A DNA stretch of 64,000 nt from a candidate division KSB1 bacterium (GTDB lineage: Bacteria; Zhuqueibacterota; Zhuqueibacteria; Zhuqueibacterales; Zhuqueibacteraceae): contig JAPDQB010000004.1 of the NCBI GenBank assembly GCA_034506175.1, positions 83,894 through 147,893 of the forward strand, written 5' to 3'. Below are positions 1 to 7,425 of this stretch, piece after piece. The stretch's first letter is position 1. The number at the start of each line of letters is the position of its first letter. A model generated the notes under the pieces. That model searched no databases. It had not been told where the DNA came from and saw only the letters and a program-made list of their open reading frames with translations. Position numbers and translations under genes: made by a program.

Positions 1-1
1 G

Positions 2-2752
2 GGCAAGTTTTCGATCCTTGCGCGTATGGGAGCCGGCGCTTATAAAATCACTTATCGTTACATCGGTTATAAAAAATCAACCCAGGATTTGCGTTTGGCC
101 GATAGCGAGGCAATTAATCTGGGACAGATCGGCCTCGCCCAGGACTTGTTGCAAATTGACGAAGTCGTTATCACCGGCACCGCCATTGCCACGGAAAAAG
201 AACGCCTGGGCAACACCATCGCCACCGTGCGTGGCACGGCTGTCGAACAGGCGGTTGCGCCGACAGTAGACGCGGCACTGACCGGCAAGATTCCGGGTGC
301 CATGGTTCAGCAAAATTCCGGCACCCCGGGCGGCGGCGTGACGGTGCGGCTGCGCGGCACGTCAACGATTTCTGCCAGCGCCGAGCCGCTCTACATCGTC
401 GATGGCGTCATTGTCGATAACAGTTCGAACGAGTTGGTGAATCTGGGTGGCTACGTCGGCAACCGTATCGCCGATATCGAGGCGAATGATATTGATCGCA
501 TTGAAGTGGTGAAAGGCGCCGCGGCCGCTGCGCTGTATGGCTCGCGCGCCAACAACGGCGTGATTCAAATTTTTACCAAACGCGGCACCGCCGGTGAGAC
601 ACGCATCACCTACCGCTCACGTGTCGGCACCAGCAAAATCCGCAAAACCTACGAAGTCAACATGTTCCCCTTTGACCAGCCGCCATCGGTTGCCACACGC
701 CGAGCGGTCACTCGCCGTGACTACCAAAAAGATATTTTTCGAACTGGCTATGATGTCGAGAATTATCTGTCGATCGCAGGCGGCACCGAACGAACGCGAT
801 ACTATTTGTCCGGCACCCACGAAAAAGAAGAAGGCATTATGAAGGCAACCAGCCATCGCAAGGTCAACTTTCGCGTCAATTTGGACCAGACGGTCAGTAA
901 GTGGCTGCAGCTTTCTGCCGGCGCCAACTATATCGATACGCACGATGAGCGGGTGCCCAACGGCGGAGTGGTTGGCGGCGAAGGCGTCATTACCAACTTT
1001 GCGTTTCAGCCGAACTGGTTCGACCTGCGCCCCAATGCCGAGGGCAAGTTTCCGACGCCGCCATTTGCCGGTTTCGCCAACCAGTTGGAAGTGCTGGCGA
1101 CGTGGGAAAATCCTCTGAATGTCGATCGCTTCATCGGCAATCTTCGCGCCACCGCCACGCCGTTGCGCAATGTCTCGCTGGATTATACGCTGGGCTATGA
1201 TCAATACACGGAAGAGGCACTTCGCCGCATCCCGCGCGGCTCTTCGGCGGGGTATGTCACCGGATTTTCCCAGGCGGCGATTCAGAAAGTCAAGCTCATC
1301 AACAATGATTTTGTCGCCACCCATGTCATCGGCACCGGCGATTTGGATTTCACGACGACGGTGGGCATGAACCATCAATATGCTGAAGCCGATAATGTGA
1401 CGGCATCGGTGCGCGACCTAACGCCGTTGGCCGGGTTGCTGAGCGCCGGCGCAGTGCCGACTGCCAGTGAATTTCGCTCCAAGCGGGTCATCTACGGTTA
1501 TTTCGGCCAGGAGACAATTGGCTTTAAGAATAAACTTTATCTCACCGGCGCGTTGCGCTTCGATGCGGCTTCGACCTTTGGCAAGGATAATCGCTGGCAG
1601 ACATTTCCCAAGGCCAGCCTCTCGTATCTGCTGTCGTCGGAGCCATGGTGGCAAAATGCTTTTGGCAGCACGCTGAATCGCTTCAAGCTGCGCGGGGCCT
1701 GGGGCAAATCCGGCGGGCAACCAGCCGGCACCTACGATCGTTTTTCGGTTTATGTGCAAACAGTCAACAGCAACCGCCCCGGTTTGGTGAACTCGTCGCA
1801 AATTGGCAACGAAAATCTCAAACCGGAGACCATGCGGGAATTTGAAGTGGGCGCCGACTTTGGCATGTTCAATGATCGCTTGAGTTTCGAAATCAGCTAC
1901 TATGACAAACGCATTGATGATTTGCTGTTGCAAGTGACGCCGCCCCCCTCCACCGGCTTTGGCGCCAGAATCGACAACGTCGGCGTGCTCTCGAACAAGG
2001 GCTACGAACTGTTGGCAAAAGGCGTTGTGCTCAACAGCAACAAACTGCAATGGATCTCGACGCTGACGCTTTCCCACAACAAAAACAAAGTGCTGGAGTT
2101 GAACGGCCCGCCGCTGGTGGTGCCCGGCAGTTTCGGCATTTCACGGGTTTTTGAAGGCAGGCCGCTGGGAATTTTTTACGGCCCTACGTATGGCCGCAAT
2201 CCTGATGGCAGCATCCAGTTGACGTCGGCCGGATTGCCGGTTGTCATTCCAACGGCGTCGGAGATTGGCGATCCGAACCCGGAATTTGTCACGTCATTCA
2301 TCAATGATTTTCGCCTGGGCCGCAAGCTGAGCCTGCACAGCCAGTTTGATGCCATGTTCGGCAATGACGTTTTCAATTTCACGCGAAGAATTCTCGAGAC
2401 GCCAGCTTTTGGTAACGGCAAGGAATATGAGCGCGAGCTGAGCGGCGAGCTGCCGGCCGGCTATTTCAACCAACGACGGCGCGTTTTCGAGGAGTACATT
2501 GAAGACGGCAGTTTCATCAAGCTGCGCGAAGTCTCCCTCAACTATGTTCTGGACTCGGGTTTCGTCAACCATCTCGGTTTGCGCAGCCTGCAATTGACGC
2601 TTTCCGGACGCAACCTCTTCTCGATTGACGACTACAGTGGCTACGACCCGGAAGTGAACGTGGCTTCGCAGAGCACGCTGGTACGCGGCTTCGACTGGTC
2701 GACGCTGCCGCTGCCACGCACGTTCAGTTTTGGCATCACGGCGAACTACTAA
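2..2752 (+). CDS. SusC/RagA-type TonB-linked outer membrane protein, 5' end cut by window
   Basis: Outer-membrane TonB-dependent transporter of the SusC/RagA type, which imports oligosaccharides or peptides with a SusD-like lipoprotein lid. The frame is open from base 2, and the residues before the first ATG (base 26) already read as the end of a carboxypeptidase-D-like regulatory domain (G.F.I...GAGAYKITY..IGY), so the true start lies upstream of the window. The plug follows (IDEVVITGT, then LYIVDGVIVDN and DIDRIEVVKGAAAAALYGSR.NNGVI), and then a long beta-barrel ending TFSFGITANY. The SusD-like gene starts 47 bases after the stop, the normal arrangement. The substrate cannot be told from the sequence. 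Confidence 0.95.
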   Translation, partial: GKFSILARMGAGAYKITYRYIGYKKSTQDLRLADSEAINLGQIGLAQDLLQIDEVVITGTAIATEKERLGNTIATVRGTAVEQAVAPTVDAALTGKIPGAMVQQNSGTPGGGVTVRLRGTSTISASAEPLYIVDGVIVDNSSNELVNLGGYVGNRIADIEANDIDRIEVVKGAAAAALYGSRANNGVIQIFTKRGTAGETRITYRSRVGTSKIRKTYEVNMFPFDQPPSVATRRAVTRRDYQKDIFRTGYDVENYLSIAGGTERTRYYLSGTHEKEEGIMKATSHRKVNFRVNLDQTVSKWLQLSAGANYIDTHDERVPNGGVVGGEGVITNFAFQPNWFDLRPNAEGKFPTPPFAGFANQLEVLATWENPLNVDRFIGNLRATATPLRNVSLDYTLGYDQYTEEALRRIPRGSSAGYVTGFSQAAIQKVKLINNDFVATHVIGTGDLDFTTTVGMNHQYAEADNVTASVRDLTPLAGLLSAGAVPTASEFRSKRVIYGYFGQETIGFKNKLYLTGALRFDAASTFGKDNRWQTFPKASLSYLLSSEPWWQNAFGSTLNRFKLRGAWGKSGGQPAGTYDRFSVYVQTVNSNRPGLVNSSQIGNENLKPETMREFEVGADFGMFNDRLSFEISYYDKRIDDLLLQVTPPPSTGFGARIDNVGVLSNKGYELLAKGVVLNSNKLQWISTLTLSHNKNKVLELNGPPLVVPGSFGISRVFEGRPLGIFYGPTYGRNPDGSIQLTSAGLPVVIPTASEIGDPNPEFVTSFINDFRLGRKLSLHSQFDAMFGNDVFNFTRRILETPAFGNGKEYERELSGELPAGYFNQRRRVFEEYIEDGSFIKLREVSLNYVLDSGFVNHLGLRSLQLTLSGRNLFSIDDYSGYDPEVNVASQSTLVRGFDWSTLPLPRTFSFGITANY

Positions 2753-2799
2753 GAGATTTTTCACCCGACATGAACTCATTCAAATTGAGGAATCAAAAA

Positions 2800-4104
2800 A
2801 TGAAATACATAAAATTGACAGCCATCGTCTTCACCGTTTTGGCCGCCGCGATGGGTTGCTCCTTGGATCAATTCAATCCCAACGCGCCGACGACAGAGGA
2901 GGTTTTGAGCACGGCGGATGGCATCAAGGCCATTGCCATCGGTCTGCAGGCGCAATATGGCGAAACCATCAACGAAACCATTGAAGTGTCCAATTTGATC
3001 ACCCGCCAATATGCCACCATGCCGGCGTCGGTGTTGGGTTTGCGCGAATTGGAAACCGGCGGTGCGGACGTGCAGGGCTTCAATGGCACCGTCAATAGTT
3101 TTTGGAACAGCCAATATCGCGTGATCAAAACCGCTGAAGATTTGATCAACAATGTTGGCAAGGTGCCGCTTGATCCCGGAACCGCCAGCGGCATTCTGGC
3201 GCTGGCCCGGCTGATCAAAGCCATGTCACTTGGCGAGCTGATCGAGGCTTTTGTGAGCGTGCCGATCGAGGTGACCACTTCACCAACACCGGCGTTTTCC
3301 AATCGGGCGACAGTGCTGGCGACCGTCATCAGTCTGCTGGAGGCGGCGCGCGACGGCTTGGCGGCGACGCCGCCCTCGGCGGATTTCAATTCGAACATTT
3401 TGGGGATCGGGTTCAACTTGCCCAACACCATCAACGCCATGCTCGCCCGATATGCGCTGATTGCCGGCGACAATGCCAAAGCGCTGGCGGCGGCGAATGC
3501 GGTTGATCTCACCAAAACCTCGACGCTGTTTTACAACAGCGCCACCGCGCGCAATCCGATCTTTCTGGTCACGGTACAAATCGTTTATTACAAACCGGTG
3601 GATGATTTTCGCTTGAACGCCGAGCCCGGAGATCGCCGGGTGGCATTTTGGGTCTCCGCGGTCAATGAAAATTCCTTCCTTGGCAAGCCGGTCGATAATT
3701 TCGTGCAATATCGTCTGGACAATTCGCCGTATTTTGTCTACTTGCCGGGAGAAATGACTTTGATCAAAGCCGAAGCGTACGCGAGGCAGAATGATCTGGC
3801 CAATGCGTTGATCGAGCTGAACAAAGTGCGCACCAAAACCACCGATGCGGCAGGCATTGGCGCCGGGCTGCCGGCCAAAACCGCGGCTGATCTACCGACG
3901 CAAGCAGCGATGCTCGATGAGATTTACAAGCAGCGTTGTTATGAGTTATTCGTCACCGGCCTGCGCTGGGGCGACACCCGGCGCTTCGGCAAAGCCGGTG
4001 CGGAAACCGATCCCGCCACCCGCAGCCGCACGCGCAACTGGCTCCCGTATCCAGACGCCGAACGCGCAGCCAATCCCAACACGCCCCCGGATCCGGCGAT
4101 TTGA
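2800..4104 (+). CDS. SusD/RagB-like substrate-binding lipoprotein
   Basis: Surface lipoprotein that caps the SusC-type channel. An ATG at 2770 is also in frame, but ATG 2800 is preferred because it has GAGG nine bases upstream and gives a proper lipoprotein signal (MKYIKLTAIVF...AAAMGC, Cys as the lipidation site). The body shows the SusD pattern: an alpha-helical TPR-like N-terminal half, then the late segment with LIKAEAYARQNDLANAL.ELN.VR and near the C-terminus ELFVTGLRWGDTRRFGK, the region best conserved in the family. At about 434 residues it is slightly short for SusD but complete. A terminator follows directly. Confidence 0.93.
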   Translation: MKYIKLTAIVFTVLAAAMGCSLDQFNPNAPTTEEVLSTADGIKAIAIGLQAQYGETINETIEVSNLITRQYATMPASVLGLRELETGGADVQGFNGTVNSFWNSQYRVIKTAEDLINNVGKVPLDPGTASGILALARLIKAMSLGELIEAFVSVPIEVTTSPTPAFSNRATVLATVISLLEAARDGLAATPPSADFNSNILGIGFNLPNTINAMLARYALIAGDNAKALAAANAVDLTKTSTLFYNSATARNPIFLVTVQIVYYKPVDDFRLNAEPGDRRVAFWVSAVNENSFLGKPVDNFVQYRLDNSPYFVYLPGEMTLIKAEAYARQNDLANALIELNKVRTKTTDAAGIGAGLPAKTAADLPTQAAMLDEIYKQRCYELFVTGLRWGDTRRFGKAGAETDPATRSRTRNWLPYPDAERAANPNTPPDPAI

Positions 4105-4129
4105 GTTGAAATTTTGTTTTGAGTTTTTT

Positions 4130-4166
4130 AATGGCGTGGAGAATGCTTCACGCCATTTTTATTTTT
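4130..4166 (+). terminator. Rho-independent terminator after the SusD-like gene
   Basis: A perfect nine-base stem (AATGGCGTG / CACGCCATT) with a ten-base loop is followed by a T-rich tract. It sits 26 bases after the SusD-like stop codon and ends the SusC/SusD transcript. Confidence 0.9.
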
Positions 4167-4170
4167 GGCA

Positions 4171-4293
4171 CAGGATGGCAAGGCCGCGCATTCGCTGCCC
4201 GTCTCGTTCGAATGCAGCGATGGGTATTTTTACCTCACCGGACATCGGGTCAAGCACGGTGATGTTTTCTGGTGTAAAGTCGATTACGAGTAA
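4171..4293 (+). pseudogene. Orphan C-terminal gene fragment
   Basis: The frame beginning at 4171 reads as a coherent protein end (QDGKAAHSLPVSFECSDGY, then FYLTGHRVKHGDVFWCKVDYE and stop). It has no start codon and runs into a stop at 4129 just before the terminator hairpin. The composition looks like a real beta-rich C-terminus rather than random translation. It is probably the tail of a gene whose front was deleted. The family was not recognised. Confidence 0.4.
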
Positions 4294-4423
4294 GGCGGGT
4301 TAGACGGAGAATTGACAATTATGATGCCGCGGCGGTTCTGCCTCTTTTCAGTAAATTGTTGCCGGCCGCTTACATCAATCAATTGGTGGCGAAAAGTCAA
4401 AAGCAATTTTACAAAAGAATGTT

Positions 4424-4521
4424 CATGCCCGCGTGCAGCACCCACGAATCATGAAAATCGGAGTGCAACGGTTCACCGTTGCAATGCTGAAGCATTGCAC
4501 TCCGGTTTATTTTCAGAGGAA
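4424..4521. repeat. Dispersed hairpin-rich intergenic repeat, copy 1
   Basis: The ends of this element (CATGCCCGCGTGCAGCACCC on the left, TTTTCAGAGGAA on the right) recur at 63378-63500 with the same spacing style. The core folds on itself: an outer stem GGAGTGCA/TGCACTCC encloses the hairpins ACGGT-tc-ACCGT and CAATGC-tgaa-GCATTG. A REP-like or MITE-like element is the simplest reading. Its right end abuts the broken avd fragment. Confidence 0.55.
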
Positions 4522-4559
4522 GCCTTTTTGTAGATGGGAAGATGCTTGTATTGGGCCAT
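4520..4559 (-). pseudogene. Truncated 5' end of a second avd-like gene
   Basis: Read on the minus strand this is ATG plus about thirteen codons (MAQYKHLPIYKKA), nearly identical to the start of the intact Avd-like gene at 7273. The match continues upstream through the same ribosome-binding site (GGAG, seven bases before ATG) to about base 4596. The homology stops abruptly at the dispersed repeat. It lies downstream of the variable-region gene, the usual target-then-avd order of DGR cassettes. Confidence 0.75.
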
Positions 4560-4581
4560 ACTGATTCTCCAAAGAGGCTCG

Positions 4582-4668
4582 TAGTAACGCCTTCAGGCAT
4601 CGGGCCTAGGTATTGAAAAAATTTTTTCAATTTCAAGCGCCTTACGCTTAAAGGCGAGACTACGAACA
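4582..4668. repeat. Long imperfect inverted repeat with an inner perfect palindrome
   Basis: CGTAGTAACGCCTT on the left pairs with AAGGCGAGACTACG on the right (12 of 14 positions). Between them is a perfect 18-base palindrome TTGAAAAAATTTTTTCAA at 4613-4630. A related hairpin (GTAGTAACGCC-tgaa-GGCGCTACTAC) lies at 7294-7319 upstream of the intact avd-like gene. This looks like a small non-coding mobile or structural element. Confidence 0.5.
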
Positions 4669-4688
4669 AATTTTCAAAAAATTTTCGA

Positions 4689-4709
4689 GGCGCTCGCTTC
4701 GCTCGCGCC
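4689..4709 (-). other. GAA-loop hairpin 3' of the variable region
   Basis: On the minus strand GGCGCGAGC-GAA-GCGAGCGCC forms a nine-base stem with two internal mismatches and a GAA loop, about 64 bases after the stop codon of the TIR-Lcl gene. DGR target genes of the Bordetella phage type carry a DNA hairpin with a GAA loop just downstream of the variable region that promotes retrohoming. The equivalence here is an inference from position and shape. Confidence 0.35.
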
Positions 4710-4772
4710 AAAAGCAAATGGTCAAATGATAAAAGAATCAAATGACTCAAATAACCAAAGGCTCCATGATTG

Positions 4773-4862
4773 TCACGAGCGCACGGCACGCACGCCGTTG
4801 ACGTCGCCAATGGCGACGTGGTCGCAAAAGCCGCTGCCGAAACTGAGATACCACGCACGCCC
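4773..4862 (-). other. DGR-type variable region VR1 (3' end of the TIR-Lcl gene)
   Basis: The last 30 codons (GRAWYLSFGSGFC ... VRAVRS and stop) align codon by codon with an orphan copy at 6654-6743. Thirteen codons differ at first or second position (18 base changes), while only six third positions differ. All thirteen variable codons here end in C or T. This is the reverse of normal purifying selection and is what adenine-directed mutagenesis from AAY template codons produces. Neither copy can be the template, because the differences do not fall on adenines of the other. Confidence 0.75.
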
Positions 4863-5822
4863 AGCGCTTGCCTTGTCCGCTGTCCAAATCCACCATTGTT
4901 GGCGGTCAAACACCGGATCGATGTACAAGTCACCATTCTTCTTTTCCCGCTCCATCAACGACATCGCTTCTTCCAAAGTCGGCAAGCGCCAGTCGTTATA
5001 GCCGCCGAAATCCTTCGCCTTCAATTGCCGGATGTATGCTTCCGCATCTTTAAAGTTCAAATATTCTTTTGAACCGCTTTGTTGCCAAGTTAACCCGGTC
5101 GTATGGTCAATCACTAATTTGGCGCCGCGCCGTTCCGCGCGTTTGTATTGATGGCGAATCCCTTTTCCTGATACATTCCAATATTTATCAAAAAAATCTT
5201 TCTGGCGCAGCATCTGTTGGACGGCTTCGACAGACAAAGAAGTGATCGGCGTGTGGCGCAGTTGGATAATGGTAGGGCGAACCGCCGGCGTTGGCTCGGA
5301 AACTGGCGGTTTTTTTTGGAGCGGCACTGCTTGGGGCTCATCCTGCGGCGGCTTAGGGATAGCTGGTGGCGCGGCTTGGGTGAGACGGGCATGAATCACG
5401 CCGGCAAGCTCCGACGCGGTATCCAAATCTTTGCCGCCGGTCTGGGCCAATTGCAAAGCGCGCAACAATTCCCGACTGCCCTGCTCGCGGTTGGAAAAGT
5501 CGATAAAAGCGGTATTCGCCATAATCGGCGGGGCCGGCGTGCCGTCAATCAAACAGGGGATGATCAGCTTGCGCAAAGAAATCGCGTTCGTCCATTCCAG
5601 CTTGACCCAATGCGAAGCCTTCGCTTGCTTTGACCAAACTAACAGCAGCGTATTGCACCATTCCAGCGCGTCATTGATCCGTTCGGGCAGATTGTCCCCG
5701 CCGCGAATGCCGGCGTGATCGACCCACACTTCCGCGCCGGCGTCGGCCAGCGCTTTCTCTAATTGGCGCACCAGCGCCTTGTCTTCCCACGCGTGGCTGA
5801 TGAAAATGCGCGGTTTATCCAT
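4773..5822 (-). CDS. TIR domain-Lcl (DUF1566) protein, candidate DGR target
   Basis: An N-terminal TIR_2 domain (residues ~3-130: PRIFISHAWEDK at the front, WVKLEW with the likely catalytic Glu near residue 76) is followed by a Pro-rich linker (~160-195). A C-terminal Lcl/DUF1566 domain of C-type-lectin-like fold comes last (GLTWQQSGS, GGYNDWRLPTLEEA, WIWTADKASAGRAW). TIR domains are NADases or signalling modules; Lcl domains are common ligand-binding ends of DGR-diversified proteins. The start at 5822 (MDKPRIF) is chosen over the upstream in-frame ATG at 5861 because it begins right at the TIR strand. There is no signal peptide, so the protein is probably cytoplasmic. The last 30 codons are the variable region described separately. 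Confidence 0.85.
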   Translation of the reverse strand: MDKPRIFISHAWEDKALVRQLEKALADAGAEVWVDHAGIRGGDNLPERINDALEWCNTLLLVWSKQAKASHWVKLEWTNAISLRKLIIPCLIDGTPAPPIMANTAFIDFSNREQGSRELLRALQLAQTGGKDLDTASELAGVIHARLTQAAPPAIPKPPQDEPQAVPLQKKPPVSEPTPAVRPTIIQLRHTPITSLSVEAVQQMLRQKDFFDKYWNVSGKGIRHQYKRAERRGAKLVIDHTTGLTWQQSGSKEYLNFKDAEAYIRQLKAKDFGGYNDWRLPTLEEAMSLMEREKKNGDLYIDPVFDRQQWWIWTADKASAGRAWYLSFGSGFCDHVAIGDVNGVRAVRS

Positions 5823-5867
5823 ATTTAGGTTCTTTTGCCATCTACGTCCGACGAAACCCATCTCAAT

Positions 5868-6083
5868 TTACGCGGCCACCGCAGAATCCAAGACTTCTGC
5901 AGGATGGGAGAGCAAGTATTCACGCACCTCGAGATTCATGCGGTCTATTTCAGCCAAATAGCCTGATACCGAGAGCCGATAGTTCGTCGGGTCGGTTTCT
6001 TTCCGGCGGAGCTCTGCAACCTGTTTCTGCATGCGCGCGATGCGTTCGAGCGTCACCTGCAATTCGCGATCATTTTGAATCAT
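5868..6083 (-). CDS. Small helical partner protein of a nucleotidyltransferase
   Basis: This 71-residue, charged, mostly helical protein (MIQNDRELQVTLERIARM ... MNLEVREYLLSHPAE) is a probable coiled coil without signal or membrane segments. Its ATG (6083) overlaps the stop of the upstream nucleotidyltransferase-like gene by four bases (ATGA), so the two are translationally coupled. Such tiny helical proteins are often the regulator or antitoxin member of two-gene cassettes, but the specific role is inferred from context only. Confidence 0.65.
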   Translation of the reverse strand: MIQNDRELQVTLERIARMQKQVAELRRKETDPTNYRLSVSGYLAEIDRMNLEVREYLLSHPAEVLDSAVAA

Positions 6084-6517
6084 GATACAATCTCCACGAT
6101 GCCACGTTTGTTGCCGTCTCTTTTGATCTGCCAATCTTCAATAGCAGCCTGCTCACCACCCAAAGCCGCAATTCGCCTGACCCAAAAAACGCTTGCACCA
6201 AAATACGACTGACACGCGAGATGATCAAACAGAATTTTGGCCTCGCCTGACAGCGTGCCTGCATCAAAATCGTTTTCCATGATCATAAAAATATCAATAT
6301 CGTTTGGCGCAAACTTTGAGGTCACAAAAGATCCAAATATGACGAAGTGCGCCACTTTGCCGGTCGAGCAGGCAATTTTGTAAACATACTCAAGACGATG
6401 CGCCAGCCGTTGACGCTGCAAGGAGCCCTTGCCAAAATACTGAATGACCTCCGGAAGCGAGGCAAAGTAAACTCCAACAGGTAAATCGCCGGCGTCAGTG
6501 AAAGCTGGGAAATTCAT
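6080..6517 (-). CDS. Nucleotidyltransferase-like protein (DUF6932-like)
   Basis: 145 residues. The central part carries the polymerase-beta-type nucleotidyltransferase signature, GSFVTSKFAPNDIDIF, that is G-S followed by a D-x-D pair that would bind metal and NTP. The C-terminal segment (FGASVFWVRRIAALGGEQ ... GNKRGIVEI) is conserved in small proteins of this type. Related minimal nucleotidyltransferases modify a partner toxin or tRNA in toxin-antitoxin pairs; that role is not proven here. It forms a two-gene unit with the small helical protein downstream and sits inside the DGR patch between the two variable regions. Confidence 0.7.
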   Translation of the reverse strand: MNFPAFTDAGDLPVGVYFASLPEVIQYFGKGSLQRQRLAHRLEYVYKIACSTGKVAHFVIFGSFVTSKFAPNDIDIFMIMENDFDAGTLSGEAKILFDHLACQSYFGASVFWVRRIAALGGEQAAIEDWQIKRDGNKRGIVEIVS

Positions 6518-6653
6518 TTTATCAGACTAAATTTGTCCTCATCAATCTAACAATTTCGTCTCTCTTTCGCAAAAGGATTTTTCGCCGTGTTCGCTCGCGT
6601 TCGTTCTGTTTGAAATAATCAAATGACTCAAATAACCAAAGACTTCATGATTT

Positions 6654-6743
6654 TCACGAGCGCACCGCACGAACGTAGTCGTTGAGGCCAATGACTCCGT
6701 GATAGCAATGACCGTAGCTGAAATTGACACACCACGCCCGCCC
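6654..6743 (-). pseudogene. Orphan DGR-type variable region VR2
   Basis: A 30-codon segment (GRAWCVNFSYGHCYHG ... VRAVRS and stop) is homologous to the end of the TIR-Lcl gene. The frame upstream is closed by a stop at 6759-6761, so no target gene remains. Downstream it shares with VR1 the block CTTTGGTTATTTGAGTCATT after the stop codon. It lies about 130 bases after the Avd-like gene, the place where a template repeat often sits. Its variable positions are not adenine-rich, so it is a second mutated copy and not the template. The rest of the 6518-6871 gap holds no recognisable gene. Confidence 0.7.
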
Positions 6744-6871
6744 CGCGCTTTTGCCCCTCTACTTACGCTCCGTCTTTTCGGAGCCACGTCCGGCCAATCC
6801 CGCACAAAGCAGGTATGGCCGCCGGCGAGCTAATGCCCCGCCCTTGGCGGGGCGAGAGGGGTGCACAATCA

Positions 6872-7273
6872 TCAAGTTGGCGCGCTCCCCGGCCGTTGTG
6901 AGGCGGACGGGGATTCTGGCCTTCCACTGGCTTTGGCGGATTTCAGCCAGCCTTCGTTCTGCCGGCACAAGTCCACCACCTCGTTCACACAATACTGAAA
7001 AGAATTAAAATTGGCAAAGACTTTGAGATCCTTGGCGACACGAACGGTGATTTTCAAAGCTTCCAAAAGCTCGCGCAGTTTTTCCAAATGCGGCGCTTTT
7101 TCCGTGGCGTTGTTGGCGCGGATGATTTGGCGCAGCACCTCGCGTGATTGCAGGCGCAACTCGGCGCCGATCTGGTACTTGTGGTAGCGGCTGAAGTGGC
7201 GCACGATCTTCTCGAAATACAACGCGAGATCGCAGGCCTTTTTGTAGATGGGAAGATGTTCGTATTGGGCCAT
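6872..7273 (-). CDS. avd: Avd-like four-helix-bundle protein of diversity-generating retroelements
   Basis: A 133-residue protein of the four-helix-bundle (S23/IVP-like) fold: MAQYEHLPIYKKACDLAL, FSRYHKYQIGAELR, RQIIRANNA, then the end of the bundle RQNEGWLKSAK. LPIYKK, YHKYQIG and QNEGWLKS are features of the Avd branch. Avd forms a basic barrel that binds the retroelement RNA and reverse transcriptase and is required for adenine mutagenesis. The ATG at 7273 has GGAG at good spacing; an upstream in-frame extension to 7429 has no family match. The C-terminal ~20 residues are low complexity. The reverse transcriptase that should accompany it is absent from this window. Confidence 0.8.
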   Translation of the reverse strand: MAQYEHLPIYKKACDLALYFEKIVRHFSRYHKYQIGAELRLQSREVLRQIIRANNATEKAPHLEKLRELLEALKITVRVAKDLKVFANFNSFQYCVNEVVDLCRQNEGWLKSAKASGRPESPSASQRPGSAPT

Positions 7274-7293
7274 ACTGATTCTCCAAAGAGGCT

Positions 7294-7319
7294 CGTAGTA
7301 ACGCCTGAAGGCGCTACTA
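7294..7319. repeat. Short hairpin repeat upstream of avd
   Basis: GTAGTAACGCC-TGAA-GGCGCTACTAC forms an eleven-base stem with one mismatch and a TGAA loop. Its left arm recurs at 4582-4596 upstream of the avd fragment, so it was copied together with the avd 5' region. About 65 bases further on (7386-7418) there is a small run of GGCCAACC-type direct repeats. Confidence 0.5.
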
Positions 7320-7425
7320 CAAAAATTATTTTCATCCTGATGGGTGTCCAAATGAACATTTTCCTTTGGCCTTGCAAAAATTGAGAACTGGCCAACCGGC
7401 CAACGAGCCAACCGGCAAACGCTCC

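Noticed and set aside
617..1378. Long antisense open frame opposite the SusC-like gene
   Set aside because: It is a codon-bias shadow: the plus-strand frame has full family motifs, and the antisense translation is Arg/Ala-rich without any motif.
4689..4709. Hairpin as the terminator of the TIR-Lcl gene
   Set aside because: No T-run follows the stem on the minus strand.
6654..6743. Orphan variable region as the DGR template repeat
   Set aside because: Its position after the avd-like gene fits a template, but differences from the other copy fall on G, C and T as well as A, and the variable codons are not AAY-rich.
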